Shown: positions 50,669-61,628 of the stretch, one piece after another
How positions within the stretch are numbered: position 1 is the stretch's first letter
Layout: each line of letters begins with the position of its first letter
Assembly: GCA_039090855.1 (NCBI GenBank)
Contig: CM077013.1
Coordinates: 134,375,240 to 134,439,239, forward strand
Origin: Macrothele yani
Lineage: Eukaryota; Arthropoda; Arachnida; Araneae; Macrothelidae
DNA length: 64,000 nucleotides
Direction of reading: 5' to 3'
Translations under genes and position numbers: made by a program
The notes under the pieces: generated by a model
What the model was told of the DNA's origin: nothing
Databases searched by the model: none
The model's input: only the letters and a program-made list of their open reading frames with translations

Positions 50669-52374
50669 TAGGAGAGAGGGGGCGTAATATTTTGAGCAGA
50701 AACACTGGGTTTAGCCCCTGGTGCAGAAACACTTGGTTAAGCCTCTGCTTGGAGCATTTTACTATTTTACGGAATGGTATAAAAAGTGGAACACTCCAAA
50801 GAGAATGAGAAGAATATATTCTTTTGTTGAGTAATTCGAAAAAACAAGTGCCATTTTTAGAACTGCGTAAAAAGGAGACTCGTTAAAACTGAGTAGCAAA
50901 TTTTACAGCTATGTACGTAGATATGTATTTGGTTTATGACTGGGAAATAAATAGTATCCGATCATACCGAGCGTACATTGTGGTGTACAGCCACTGACGG
51001 TCTCCATTGCCTTCCAAGTTATCTCTTATACGTTCATCTGCGGTAATTGCTAATTATATTTCGAAATGCGATGAAGAACCAAAACTCCCGGGAGTGACCA
51101 AAGTGTTAACGATCTCTTCTTATTAAAAGCCAAACTTATGAATTATTTCAAAGATACGGGCAGTTCCCTTCTAACTGATGACACTTTGAAGACTTTCGGT
51201 ACTGGAATCCCACAGAGAACGGTCTGATCGATGATATTATGTTAAATAAAAAAGAGAATGATGAAAACGATGATGAAGGCAGTTCTTAAGAAACCCAAGC
51301 AGCCTTATCCTGAAGCCACTGAAACCTTAACTGAGTTTTTCGAAGATGGACGTTCGAAATGCAATTGGAAGTGCCACTAAGTGACATAAAATGAAGACTT
51401 AAAAACATCAAAGTGAAATTTACGGAGCAGGCACCGATTACAGTAATCTCTCAGTGAATGACACTGATCAATGAAACACATTGGATACTTTTCTTTTAAG
51501 GGAGAAGGTGTGTGTTCTTCAGAATTTTTTTTTTTTTTTTTACACCTCTTTAAAAGATATCACGTACCACACTTCATGTATCTGTCCTTCAATCCGCAGA
51601 ATTCGAAAAGACGCTTTAGCGTTGCGTAGAACTAACCATGAGAACGAAGATTCGTGCACTTAAAAAGTTCTATGGTTCACACTTTTCCCGCTAGGTGGCG
51701 TTGCAGTGATTTCGTGTTATGCGCTGTACTGTCATATCTGAAAATCGAATTATTTTTGCATCGGATACTCGGAGTAATATCCAAAACATATCACGCAATT
51801 TTTGCGCCAGTCTTCTGGATGAAGAGGGAAAACCTCTCTCGACCCCAAAATGGCGGCCCAGCGAGATCAAAAGAGAAAGTGATGTCCTTCTATGGGGTCA
51901 CAGGTGTGGTGCATTTTTAATTTCTTCCGCCTGGGCAGACTGTGAACCAGACTTTCTAAAACGAGGTTTCCAAAAGGCCAAGGGAAAAAATTCTGCGAAA
52001 ACGGCCGCAACAGTGAAAATCTCAATCCTTTTTGCTCCAAATTGCCGCGAGTGGCCGTGTGGGAAGAGCAGCCGCCGTCCGACCAGATGGTCACGTGATC
52101 GATTCTCGGCAAGCACAGTGGGTATTGGACCCCCACTATTACAAATAAATTCATCTGTTTCTTCATCCAGCTCTTGTTTTCTCTCCCTGGTGGTGTTTGT
52201 TGTGACGACATCGTTGACTCTTTCAATCTCGCACTCCTCTGTCCTGTCTAACCTGTGTCGTATTTGATACTCTAAGTTCATTTAATTTCTCGTTTCTGAT
52301 AACGCGACGCGAAAGTCTAACGGAACATCTAGTTGCGTCCCAGCCTTCACATTTAGGTGTGAACCCTACAAAAA
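50669..52374. other. Unassigned stretch with GC-richer ORF block at 51719-52281
   Basis: Overlapping frames on both strands (182 codons plus, 127 and 119 codons minus) lie in a GC-richer block at 51830-52240. None has a motif I recognise, and mutual overlap suggests chance. The stretch 51250-51400 (ENDENDDEGSS ... ETLTEFFEDGRS) has a faint resemblance to an acidic transposase tail, but too little to call. Confidence 0.3.
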
Positions 52375-52600
52375 GTTGCTGGGTTTACTGAAAAATTTCT
52401 GGTTGCTGCATAATGACAATGCACCAGCATATTCAACACTACGAATCCGCGAGGTTCTGACCAATCATCTCAGTGGTACCAAACACACGCCTTATCCACT
52501 GATCGACTTCGTTTTGTTTCCGGAATTCAAACTATATATATAAAGGTACAAAGTTGAACATGGGCCGAAGACTTCCAAACGTGCTTCAAACGATTCACTT
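52375..52600 (+). pseudogene. mariner transposase C-terminal fragment
   Basis: The frame reads KFLVAA/LLHNDNAPAYSTLRIREVL (second catalytic Asp motif, usually HDNAPAH), then LIDFVLFPEFKL (third Asp, usually APCDFFLFPKIK), and GTKLNMGRRLPNVLQ downstream. Order and spacing fit a SETMAR-type mariner. The N-terminal part is absent and no TIRs are seen. A SINE cluster begins just after it at 52605. Confidence 0.7.
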
Positions 52601-52604
52601 GGAA

Positions 52605-52779
52605 GCCGCCCCGGTGGCGCAGTGGCCTAAAAGAAGGCTCCAGGTTCGAATCCCGGTGAGGCATGGATAATGGGTTTGTCTTACGGTGCTCGCTCTCTCC
52701 CTTCCCTGGAGTCAGTGACCCTAAATTAGATACGGGAGACTGCTTATATCCCACTGAGTTGCTCACGGTGGTCGTTAAT
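52605..52779 (+). mobile_element. tRNA-derived SINE copy 2
   Basis: Head GCCGCCCCGGTGGCGCAGTG, with B box GGTTCGAATCCCGG closer than in copy 1 because ~20 bp between the boxes are deleted. The body ends GCTCACGGTGGTCGTTAAT with no poly-A, and copy 3 follows directly. Confidence 0.9.
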
Positions 52780-52978
52780 CCCCGGTGGCGCAGTGGTCTA
52801 AGTGATGGCTTCTCATCATTCGTCCGAGATGGGTCCAGGTTCGAATCCCGTGAGGTATGGATATTGCGTTTGCCTTATGGCGCTGGCTCTCCATTCCCCG
52901 AAGCCAGCGACGGGCGACTGCTTATAGCCCAATGAGTTGCTCACGGTGGTTGTTAAAATCCCCAATCGAAAAAAAAAA
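52780..52978 (+). mobile_element. tRNA-derived SINE copy 3 (tandem to copy 2)
   Basis: CCCCGGTGGCGCAGTGGTCT with B box GGTTCGAATCCC and the family body, ending GTTGTTAAAATCCCCAATCG then an A run. The body has a small deletion in the CCAGTGACCC part. It is joined head to tail with copy 2. Confidence 0.9.
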
Positions 52979-52982
52979 GAAT

Positions 52983-53200
52983 ATTTTTTTTTTATTATTG
53001 AGGTTTAACGACCACCGTGAGCAACTCAATGGGCTATAAGTAGTCACCAGTCCCTAATTAAGGGTCACTGGTTTCAGGGAAGAGAGACAGCTAGTGTCGT
53101 AAGACAAACACAACATCCATGCCTCACCGGGATTCGAACCCGGACCCCTTCTTGGACGAATGGTCAGAAACCATCACTTAGACCACTGCGCCGCCGGGGC
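52983..53200 (-). mobile_element. tRNA-derived SINE copy 4 (inverted, tail to tail with copy 3)
   Basis: A T run at 52983 leads into TTGAGGTTTAACGACCACCG. The minus-strand head TTGCCCCGGCGGCGCAGTGG is at 53200. A and B boxes are both present. The A run of copy 3 and the T run of copy 4 are almost adjacent, so the two can form a long hairpin. Confidence 0.9.
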
Positions 53201-53463
53201 AACTGGGAACAATGTATTAGTTCAGAAGTAAAGTATTTGAAGAAGATAAATAGGGATTAGCTTATAAGTGTCTTGTGTTTTGAATTATAAATATAGTGCT
53301 AGTACTTTCTCAGCATACCTCTTATTAGGATCGTTCAAATAAAACTGAAAAAGGGCGTGTACAAAGCAGAAGTAGTCGAATACGATCGTTTAATAAGCAG
53401 CTTTCGTTCTGTTGGAAAGTATCGTAAAGTGTAGTACTGCGGGGAAATTCGCACTGCTGTGAA

Positions 53464-55617
53464 TGATGAATTCGTCCAAACCTGTACAGAGGGAAGTGAT
53501 TCAATTTTTAACGATGGAAGGCACGACTTCTATGAACAGTTATTGGAGAAGGCCGTACACGGCGAGAAGTGAGGGTCAAAACGAACCGTGTTTCGATGGG
53601 CAGAACATGTTTTGACAGGAACGTGTGTCGATGGCAAGCAAGCAAGCAAGAAAATCACAGAAGAGGAGAAAACATGGCGGCGGTTGATGCTCACATTAAC
53701 GAGAATAGGCGAACAACCGAGCAATGTGCTGCGTTGAAACTAAGCACAGGAACTGTGCACACAAGGCCATAAACAGTTACAGTAGCACTGTATGAGTTCC
53801 CAAATTGTTGTCAACAGAACACATGCCTAAACGAATGGGACTGCCCTTGGAGAACTTGCTGGGGTACGAGAAGGAGGGTGAAAAGTTTCTTGACATAACT
53901 GTGGTCATCACTTTGAACCAGCCACCTGTCGCATGAGCTTGCAGTATAAGCACCCATCATCGCCTCTTCGTCGCAAATCACGCAGAATCATCAGCGCCGG
54001 TAAAGTAATGTACCGTTCCGTCTTCTGTATAGCTCACGTCAGAACTTGATAGCATTGAGTTCGAGAGAGCAGACGAGAGAGTGGTTTGTTTTGAATTGTA
54101 ACAAATTCGACGGAGCATATAAATACATTTCGCTGTATATTCAATTAATTAAATGTTATGTATCGTAAGTTGAATTAAGTCATCAATGAGTCTCGTTTAT
54201 GGGTTGTGAAGATGTCACAGTAACGTTCGCCGTATTTTTTTTTTTTTTTTTTTATCACCGCGGTCCAAATACTGCTGGAATGGCTACCACACGGTGCAGC
54301 AGTGAGTAAGAAACGATACTGGGCAACGTTCAAAAACCTGCGGGAGGTGATCAAGTCAAAACCAAGAAGGTTATAAGTAAGAGGAGGTGGCAACAGCCCC
54401 TTTACCTGTGCTTCTGGCGTGACGCCACTTTTTATCAGCTGACTACGCCAATGTGCCCAACCAATGTGTTATGTATCGTAAGTTGAATTAAGTCATCAAT
54501 GAGTCTCGTTTATGGGTTGTGAAGATGTCACAGTAACGTTCGCCGTATTTTTTTTTTTTTTTTTTTTATCACCGCGGTCCAAATACTGCTGGAATGGCTA
54601 CCACACGGTGCAGCAGTGAGTAAGAAACGATACTGGGCAACGTTCAAAAACCTGCGGGAGGTGATCAAGTCAAAACCAAGAAGGTTAGAAGTAAGAGGAG
54701 CTGGCAACAGCCCCTCTCCCTGTGCTTCTGGCGTGACGTCACTTTTTATCAGCTGACTACGCCAATGCGCCCAACCTAAGAATCTCCTGTATATCTCTAT
54801 AGGGAAATCGCGATTTTAAACGGGTTTCTCGGACCCTTACTCTACCCATGCAGGCATGAAAAAAATTGAGACTGAAATATTCATTCCCACAATAAAAAAT
54901 TTCCAGAAAAAACAGGAAAATATGTGTTGGTATTTCTTCAAAAAATTGAACAAAATAATGATTTTTTGAGCGGAAGTGCTTAGTGCGCATGGTTACTTAC
55001 TGCCCATGTGCAAGTAACCATGTTTAAAATATAACCAAAAGCCTAATGTTAAGAAATAAGAAGTCGGAAATACTCATTCTTTCCATCCTTGGTTTGCATG
55101 CGCTAAGCAAAACTGCTTAAGTCACAGGAAGTGACGTCACGTTCCCGAACTCTCGCAGCGCAGACTCCCACCACCTCAGAGAGAGGACAGAAACAGCTGA
55201 TCTGTTTTGGCTTCACTCAAAACGGGTCCCTTCACCTCCTCTTCTTCTAACCTCCTTGGTCAAAACGGCCTGGAAAGTTAACGCAAGGTGTGGCTGTCTT
55301 GTATAATAACGCAACGCCACATACCTCCAACGTTAGACGCGCAAAACTTGCTAGACTGCGATGGGATGTCCTGCAGCATCCGCCTTACAGTCCGGTTATG
55401 TCACCTTGCGATAACCCCATTCCCCCCCCCCCCCTTAAGAAACACTTGAAAGGGCGCATCTTTACAAACGATGGTGGGGTCAAACAGGTAGTCATGGGGG
55501 GTTGGTTCGCCCAGCAGCAGTCTTCATCCTTCGATCACGCCATCCGTTCACGAGTTTCAAAATCAAAATGGGATGCTTACCTAATTGCTCAAGGCGATTA
55601 TTTGCGGTTTTAGCTTA
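53464..55617 (+). pseudogene. mariner transposase split by insertion
   Basis: The 5' part reads MNSSKPVQREVIQFLTMEG and then, in shifting frames, EEKTWRRLMLTLTRI and ending GKVMYRSVFC (the motif after the first catalytic domain). The 3' part (55290-55613) reads VLYNNATPHTSNVRRAKLARL (second site, with Asp changed to Asn: YNNATPH), WDVLQHPPYSPVMSPCDNPI (third Asp kept in PCD), LKKHLKGRIF and WDAYLIAQGDYLRF, the normal C-terminus. A C run at 55423 lies inside. It is dead both by the insertion and by loss of the second Asp. Confidence 0.82.
54154..54777. repeat. Tandem duplication, two 313-bp units, inside the mariner
   Basis: TGTTATGTATCGTAAGTTGA starts at 54154 and 54467. The units contain a T run, ACCGCGGTCCAAATACTGCT and GGCGTGACG(C/T)CACTTTTTATC, and are nearly identical (a handful of differences). 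Part of the unit (GTCAAAACCAAGAAGGTTA) has an inverted, diverged counterpart at 55235-55265. Confidence 0.95.
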
Positions 55618-55662
55618 TCCACGTAAGTTGCCATGTTCGCTGCCACTTTCATTTGAACGAAC

Positions 55663-56420
55663 CAATACATTATGAATGACACTAACAAAATTATCCGTCC
55701 TCGTTGAGTTAGTTGCATCAGGTTCACATCACGTCAAATGACTGGCGAATTTTAGCGCCCTCTGAGGAAATAGCTGTTTCCACTATTTCTCGTGAATATA
55801 AAAAGCTACTTATACTACTTCTCGTGGGGGACAAAAAGAGGTAATTCCGCTATTTCTCCTGGAAATTGCGAAAACACAAATATGACGGCGGCTGACACGA
55901 ATATCCTTCTGCTCCGGGACCAAATGCTTTCCCAATTAAGCTACACCGAAAAGTGCTTATCATTGCTACTTGCCGTCTTAACATGTAGTACATCACATGT
56001 ACCCAAACACCCCTCCCCCCGCCTTTCAGAAAGGCGGGGGGGGGGGGGGCACGAAATCGCAAGTTTCGACTCCGCCGCAAACCATACTTGAAGTAACTCC
56101 CTGTAGAAGAAGGAATTTTAATTCCAGACGATGTGTGAAAGAAGCATCACACATTTTTCGAAGCGAAGAAGTAATTCTCATTAATTCTAGATAAGCGTGA
56201 AACGAACATCACACATTTTACGAAGAACTCAACAGTCAGGAGATTCATTTTACGTTCGGTAGCCAATACAGAGTAAAAGCCATTTCTAGGCGGCGGGAAT
56301 CGAAGCTGCATCCTTCTGCTCCGGAGCCTAATGCTTTTGCAATCAAAGTACACCGACGAAGTGTGTCACAGATACGTTGCCGTTTTCGCATGTGCGTTGC
56401 CTACATCATAAAATAAAAAA
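55663..56420 (-). mobile_element. Two diverged tRNA-like SINE copies (third family)
   Basis: Two minus-oriented blocks share CTTCTGCTCCGG(G)AGC(C), AATGCTTT and a GCTACACC / GTACACC end: about 55795-55990 and 56270-56420. In the second, reading minus, GGTGTACTTTGATTGC (A-box-like) and GCTTCGATTCCCGCC (B-box-like) are about 50 bp apart. Each is associated with a nearby AGCTATTCCCACTATTT-type sequence. An inverted repeat with C and G runs (CCGCCTTTC ... GAAAGGCGG) is at 56016-56040. Confidence 0.45.
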
Positions 56421-57770
56421 GCTATTCCCACTATTTATTCTGGAAAGAAATAGAGGTTAAGTTCTGTTGTTGTTTTTTTCTGTTTTACACGAACAAGCTC
56501 TGAGAAATGAGTTGCACAAAAGAGAGCGCACGAAAAAAAAAATACAACTAGATCCTTAGTAAATTGAAATTCTTGCCCGAAAGCATATTTACAAAAGCCA
56601 ATAAAAAACACGTTACAATATAGCTTTACATATCCTAACTCGCTGCGAATGATTGGTTGGTAACCTCTGATTATGTCGGAAAGGTCAAGACACGTGATGT
56701 GCGCCTCCTAAAAATCGAACTCGACAGGTGCCGGAACACATCTTATCATGATGACCGACCGGATCTCTAGTCCGAAAAGATATCCAGATCACCAACAAAC
56801 ACATACATGAAAGTGGATAAAGAAAAAGATTTCCACATGCAAGGCTAAAAAAGGCGAGGAAAAATGACTTCCGTTGGCATTCCTGATACATTGCTTTCCT
56901 TCTTTTCCTCCTGTACTCCATTTTTTTCACAGTTAAACAAGATTCTGATACTAGCAGAGCTCATGGTTTCTCCTGAGCCGTATCTACAAGAAAAAAAATT
57001 CCTTGAAAGAAATCCCTTCTGACGAATGCTGGCCAAAGGGCGCAAGGCTGGGGGCGGGGGGATGGGGGGTTAAAAAAAGCATAAAAACTACATCCCAAAA
57101 TACCTCAAAAGATGCGACTGAATTTAATCATGCTGTAAGCTCCTGAAACCGAGTTTCCAATTTTCCTACCAATGTTTGACTCCCAGGCAAACGGATGGAA
57201 AAGAAGTCTGAGAGAATTTCCGTCCCGTTTTCTTACTTTAAAAGGTGATGATTATCATTTAAAAGAAGGCTGTGAAGCAAGACCACAGGAAGTCAGCGGA
57301 TACCATTTTTTTCTCCCATTTTTTTACACGTTCTTTTGCTGAACAAAATCTAAGATCTTCCAACTGCCTCGATTCTGCAGTCGTGCAAGGAATAAAATGT
57401 GCTATTTAACTACAGAATAGCATCAAATTTGCGAAACTCACGGAACAATTTCTTTACAAGTTATTTTTGAGAAAGAATTTTAGGAAATTGCCAAAGCACG
57501 CTGTTGAAAGACTTTTTCTTTTTTAAACCTTAATATATGCACAGATTTGTAGCTTATCTTTCACGCATCATAAGAATTTTTTTTTCCATTTTAAATATAG
57601 GATATATATACTAGACCCACCTCCCACTCTCCGTGTGGATAAAAAATTTCGAATTTTCTTTAAATGTAACACAACTATGGTGTTTTAAAACAGCTTACAA
57701 TTTACATCTAAATGTTTATATTCATCAGTCCGACTTTTCGGATACAAATATCAAAAAAGTTTATGGAATC
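56421..57770. other. Unassigned AT-rich stretch
   Basis: Short minus-strand frames at 56685-57045 have no known motif. A G-run patch occurs at 57048-57070. No TIR, RNA or tandem repeat is seen. Confidence 0.3.
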
Positions 57771-57772
57771 AC

Positions 57773-57935
57773 TTTTTTTTTTTTTTTTTTGGTTCGAGGT
57801 CTAACGACCGCCATGAGCAGCATTTAGGGGCTATAAACGTACCTAGTTTAAGGTTCCTGGTTCCAGCCAGTGCGACAAGACAGATACACCCCAATAATAC
57901 ACCCGGGAGTCGAACCCTGACGGCTGAACATACAA
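57773..57935 (-). mobile_element. tRNA-derived SINE copy 5 (diverged, 5'-truncated)
   Basis: A T run, then GGTCTAACGACCGCCATGAG and TTCCTGGTTCCAGCCAGTGC, matches the family body. CGGGAGTCGAACCCTGACGG is the B-box region (minus). The head beyond it is missing. It is clearly older than copy 6, which lies next to it head to head. Confidence 0.75.
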
Positions 57936-57936
57936 A

Positions 57937-58155
57937 CGCCGCCCAGGTGGCGCAGTGGTCTAAGGGATGGCTTATGATCATTCGTCCGTGAAGGGTCCGG
58001 GTTCCAATTCCGGTGAAGCATGGATGTTGTGTTTGTCTTAAGGCACTGGCTCTCTGCCTTCCCTGGAACCAGTGACTCAAAATTAGGGACGGGCGACTGC
58101 TTATAGCCCATCGAGTTGCTCACGATGGTCGTTAAACCTTCAATAAAAAAAAACC
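57937..58155 (+). mobile_element. tRNA-derived SINE copy 6
   Basis: CGCCGCCCAGGTGGCGCAGT head, A box and B box (GGGTTCCAATTCCGG, one change in the box), full body and a 3' A-rich tail (AATAAAAAAAAACCC). It abuts copy 5 in the opposite orientation. Confidence 0.92.
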
Positions 58156-58995
58156 CAAAAAACAAACAAACAAAAAACAACATACAAACATATGCCACTG
58201 ACCATTTTCCCACCGGGGGCGGCTAGTTATCACTCTGTCCGTGTGTTAATCTATGATCATGATATTTTGACATCGATCAAAAGCATGTCTGACGTGTACC
58301 TCTAAATAATTTAGTTACTACTTGGTTAAACGTTCTCTCACTAAACGGCACATTACTTCCCCGAATTGCTTTTACAATTCGGCAACACTGACAGTGAGTC
58401 ACAGCTACACAGAACAAATAGATTGAATATATATGTGAGACTTAAAAAAACAGCTAGAGGAGAGAGAAGAGTTGGTGAAAAATAGATTATTAAACTTTGG
58501 CATAAAATTTTTGAGATATACAGTATGTGATCGACGAACAAATGTCATTGTTATAGCCTGTTGTCTGTGTTGAAGCAGCGAGATTACGTTCTGGCAAGAG
58601 ATTATCTTGACGTCTTGAATTAAAAGTTTTACAGAATAAATTAGAGGAATCAAGTAACTGACTTGCTGATTTTTTATATCCTGCCGTTTGGTTATTTGTT
58701 TGTTTACAAAGTATGATCTATAATGCAAAGGAGCTATTTAAGAATATATTAGCCAATTACTTAGGTAAGCAGTTAAATTTTTAGAGTAACAGCTAAGAGA
58801 GTTTGAAACTTTACAACTCTTTTCAAGATGGAGAGCTGCAAACATGAAAATGTTTTTTAACGTGGGCCTTTTTTTTTGTTGTTGTTGTTGTTGTCGTTGT
58901 TTTTAATTCCGTTTTTCTGTATTTGTTCCGCAAGGTACTGAATATGATCATTTGAATGTGGCACGATATTAAAGCATCTAACCGTCGGATTCTAA
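58156..58995. other. Unassigned stretch; fragment related to 21900-22650 repeats
   Basis: The part 58230-58420 shares TGACGTGTACCTCTAA, TAAACGGCACATTACTTCCC and CGGCAACAC with the 370-bp units. A (GTT)n run is at 58880-58900. No protein is recognised. Confidence 0.4.
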
Positions 58996-59499
58996 CAGGG
59001 TCGACCTGACCCATCGGGATACCGGGACATATCCCGGAGAGCCCTCTCTAGAAGCTTCCCTCAGCGCCCTCAAACAAGAAAAGGCGCCAGATGAGCGAAC
59101 AGTCGCCAAGAATGGCGTCACACAAGCGATAGTAAACGATGAGTCATGCAGCATGCGTCTCGAAAAGACATGTGCTTTCCTGTAACTTCTAAGATAAGGT
59201 TTCCGACGTTTAGTGCGTTTTTAATTTATGTTATATGTACCTACCAATATGGCTTCATGAAAAAGTTAAATAGTCTTTAATATTTGGCGTCAACTGTAAA
59301 GTATTAATGTATTATTGTGGTTTAATTTGAAAGAAATATTATTTTGATTTTGAGTAATTTTCCTTTTGGCTTCCTGTGCATGCGTTTCTTTTTATCAGTT
59401 ACAACTTGCGAAATTTGAATTTCATAGTTACTGTTATTTAAAATTCAAATATTTTTCAAGTTATTTAATGGTTTATTTCAAAACGTCTTCATGTGAACA

Positions 59500-60180
59500 A
59501 TGGACGATAAAAAGAGAAAGAAATGGGGCCATGAGTACAGGAAAGAGAAAAAAAGCAAACAACTACAAGAGTCCGCAAAAGAGTGCTCAAAAATTACCAA
59601 ATTTTACCCCAAACCAAAATCTACAAGTCATACCGGTCAGGCAGAGAGTTTAACCTCACATGAAGTTTCACTTCCAGTATCAGATTCAGTGGATTATTTT
59701 GACATTGAAAAACAATCCACTAGCCAAGAAAACTTCTCTGAATCGACATCTTTTTATCGACCTCTCGTACTAGAAAATGCAGTAACAAATGAAGTTAGAG
59801 AAGGCTCCATCAACCAAAATGCAGAGTCAACGGGCAATTTTAGAAAACCTGGCCAGAATGAATTGCTTGCGTATTTGGCTTACCATCCTGTTCAGCCCTG
59901 TGAGAATGATATGCCTTTCCATGATAGAAAACCGTTGTTTAATGTAGAAAAAAGTGACAAACAAATTTTCAAAAGGCGGTGGTTGACTTTTAGTGAGAAG
60001 ACCCATCAGTTGTTTTGTTTTTTTGTGTGTATTGCGTTTAGCGATGGCAAATCTGTTTTCTGCTCCGGCTTCAACGACTGGAGGCATGTTCACTAAAGAG
60101 TAGAGGAACACGAAACATCCAAAAAGCCACATGGAATCCGCACAGTCATTTATGGCAGTGAAACGCCGGAAAACTGCTTA
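59500..60180 (+). pseudogene. hAT (ZMYM1-like) transposase N-terminal part with TTF-type finger region
   Basis: The open frame starts MDDKKRKKWGHEYRKEKKSK and continues 198 codons. It has a low-complexity acidic linker, GQNELLAYLAYHPVQP, then KRRWLTFSEKTHQLFCFFVCIAF and CSGFNDWRHVH. The last part has the C-x-x-x-C-x(n)-C-x-G-F-x-x-W-x-x spacing of the TTF-type zinc finger found before the hAT catalytic core in ZMYM1-like proteins. It frameshifts at 60080-60120, where the finger continues as KRVEEHETSKKPH, and is then cut by a SINE. Confidence 0.82.
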
Positions 60181-60189
60181 CGATTTATT

Positions 60190-60382
60190 TATTTATTTAT
60201 TTTTTTATTGGAGGTTTAACGACCACCGTGAGCAACTCAATGGGCTATAAGCAGTCGCTCGTCCCTAATTTAGGGTCACTGGTTCCAGGGAAGGGAGAGA
60301 GCCAGTGCCGTAAGACAAACACAACATCCATGCCTGACCGGGATTCGAACCCGGACCCCTTACGGACGAATGCTCAGAGGCC
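60190..60382 (-). mobile_element. tRNA-derived SINE copy 7, perfect TSD, 5'-truncated
   Basis: It is flanked by ACGATTTATT at 60180-60189 and 60383-60392. On the minus strand it begins GGCCTCTGAGCATTCGTCCG, missing the first ~32 bp with the A box, and has the B box GGTTCGAATCCCGG and full body. It ends in a TAAATAAATAAAT tail. It lies within the hAT transposase. Confidence 0.94.
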
Positions 60383-60399
60383 ACGATTTATTGTTAAAT

Positions 60400-61628
60400 A
60401 ACCAGGTTTAGAAAAGAAAACAGCAAGTACAAGAAAGGAGACTGATAATTAAAATAGCAGTAGATGTGATTAAGTTAATAGGCAAACAAGTGCTTCTTTA
60501 TCGAGGCTCTCTAGAATCGGCATACATACTTGATAATGAAAATATAAAACACGGAAATTTTCTTGAGCTAATTCTTTTATTAAAGAAATATGTTCCAACA
60601 CTTGAAAAACACCTAAACAACGTTATTGAACAGAGTGTAAATATTCATGCACAGGAAGAGAAAAGAAAAAGAGAAAACAAGAAAGCAGTAGAAAGAGGCA
60701 CTTTGGTGACATTCTTGGGTAAGAATACTGTAATAAAAATTATCAACATTATCTTAGATGAGATGAAAAGACATATTGCTGAGGAAATCAGGAAGGCTGT
60801 TAAGTTTACAGTTATGATGGACACTACGACAGATATATCCTGCAATGACCAATGTGCATTTGTATTTCGTTACGTGATAGATCATGGAGTTGTTTAAAGA
60901 CTCTTTGCATTGAAATGTGTTTTTTCAACATCTGGACAGGATTTATTCAATACCTTAAAAGCTGTGTTGGGTGAGCTTGAAATTCCCAAAGAGCACTGTG
61001 TGACAAATTCCTTTGATGGTGCCGCAAACATGAGGGGAAATACAATGAATCAGCAGCTAAGCTATCAGCAGAAGTTCCTTAACATATTCATACTTGGTGT
61101 TACGCTCATTTGCTTAAATTAGTACTATCTGATACTGCCTAGTGTCTTTCAAGTACTATATCTTTCTTTAATTTACTTCAAGATGCACAAGTGTTTTTGA
61201 AGGAATCCTTAAAACGACTGCAACTGTTTCTGGAACGAAAGCCTTATTTTAACTTAGAAGCTATTGGAATTAAAAGATGGCGAAGCCGAAGTGACGCCAC
61301 AGTAATAATCTTTGGAAGGATTGATGACTGGGTTGTAGTTCAACTATCCGAAACTCAATTCAAACTACCTAAAGTTGTGTATTTAGAATTGGTTGTCATA
61401 TTGTTCAAAATTTCTAATTCTGAAGACTTTAATCCCAAAGTCAAAAATGATGCATCGGCCATTTTAGAGAAGTTTCTATCATTTGAAACAATGGTAACGA
61501 TGATGTTTCTACAGATTTTCAAAGTAAGAACTCCTCTATCAGATTACTTACAGGCAAAGAACCTCGATTATGTTCAACCATGGAGGTTAATAGAGTGTTA
61601 TTCGTCAAAGTTAAAATGTGTTCGAGAA
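60400..61628 (+). pseudogene. hAT (ZMYM1-like) transposase central part
   Basis: Frames 60466-60897, 60910-61122 and 61191-61631 follow one another with few interruptions. They read LIGKQVLLYRGSLESAYI, GNFLELILLLKKYVPTLE, VKFTVMMDTTTDISCNDQCA (first catalytic Asp, in 'MMDTTTDIS'), EHCVTNSFDGAANMRG (second Asp, in 'SFDGAANM'), then KRWRSRSDATVIIFG (RW motif) and PLSDYLQAKNLDYVQPWRL. This is the RNase H-like hAT core with its helical insertion. Stops near 60897 and 61122, and the hAT-like insertion at 61629, break it. Confidence 0.87.

Larger units (their letters stand above)
53331..55662 (+). mobile_element. mariner element with large internal insertion
   Basis: Inverted ends TCGTTCAAATAAAACTGAAA (about 53331) and the complement TTTCATTTGAACGAAC (about 55662) bound the element. 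Transposase text appears at 53464-54030 and again at 55277-55620. About 1.24 kb between these, including a 313-bp tandem duplication, is foreign. Confidence 0.72.

Noticed and set aside
51719..52281. Gene in the GC-richer block (182, 127 and 119 codon frames)
   Set aside because: Three overlapping frames on both strands with no recognisable domain; open frames by composition are the simpler explanation.
59000..59100. Host CpG promoter
   Set aside because: The CCGGGATA palindromes sit just inside a CAGGG terminus and resemble hAT subterminal repeats.
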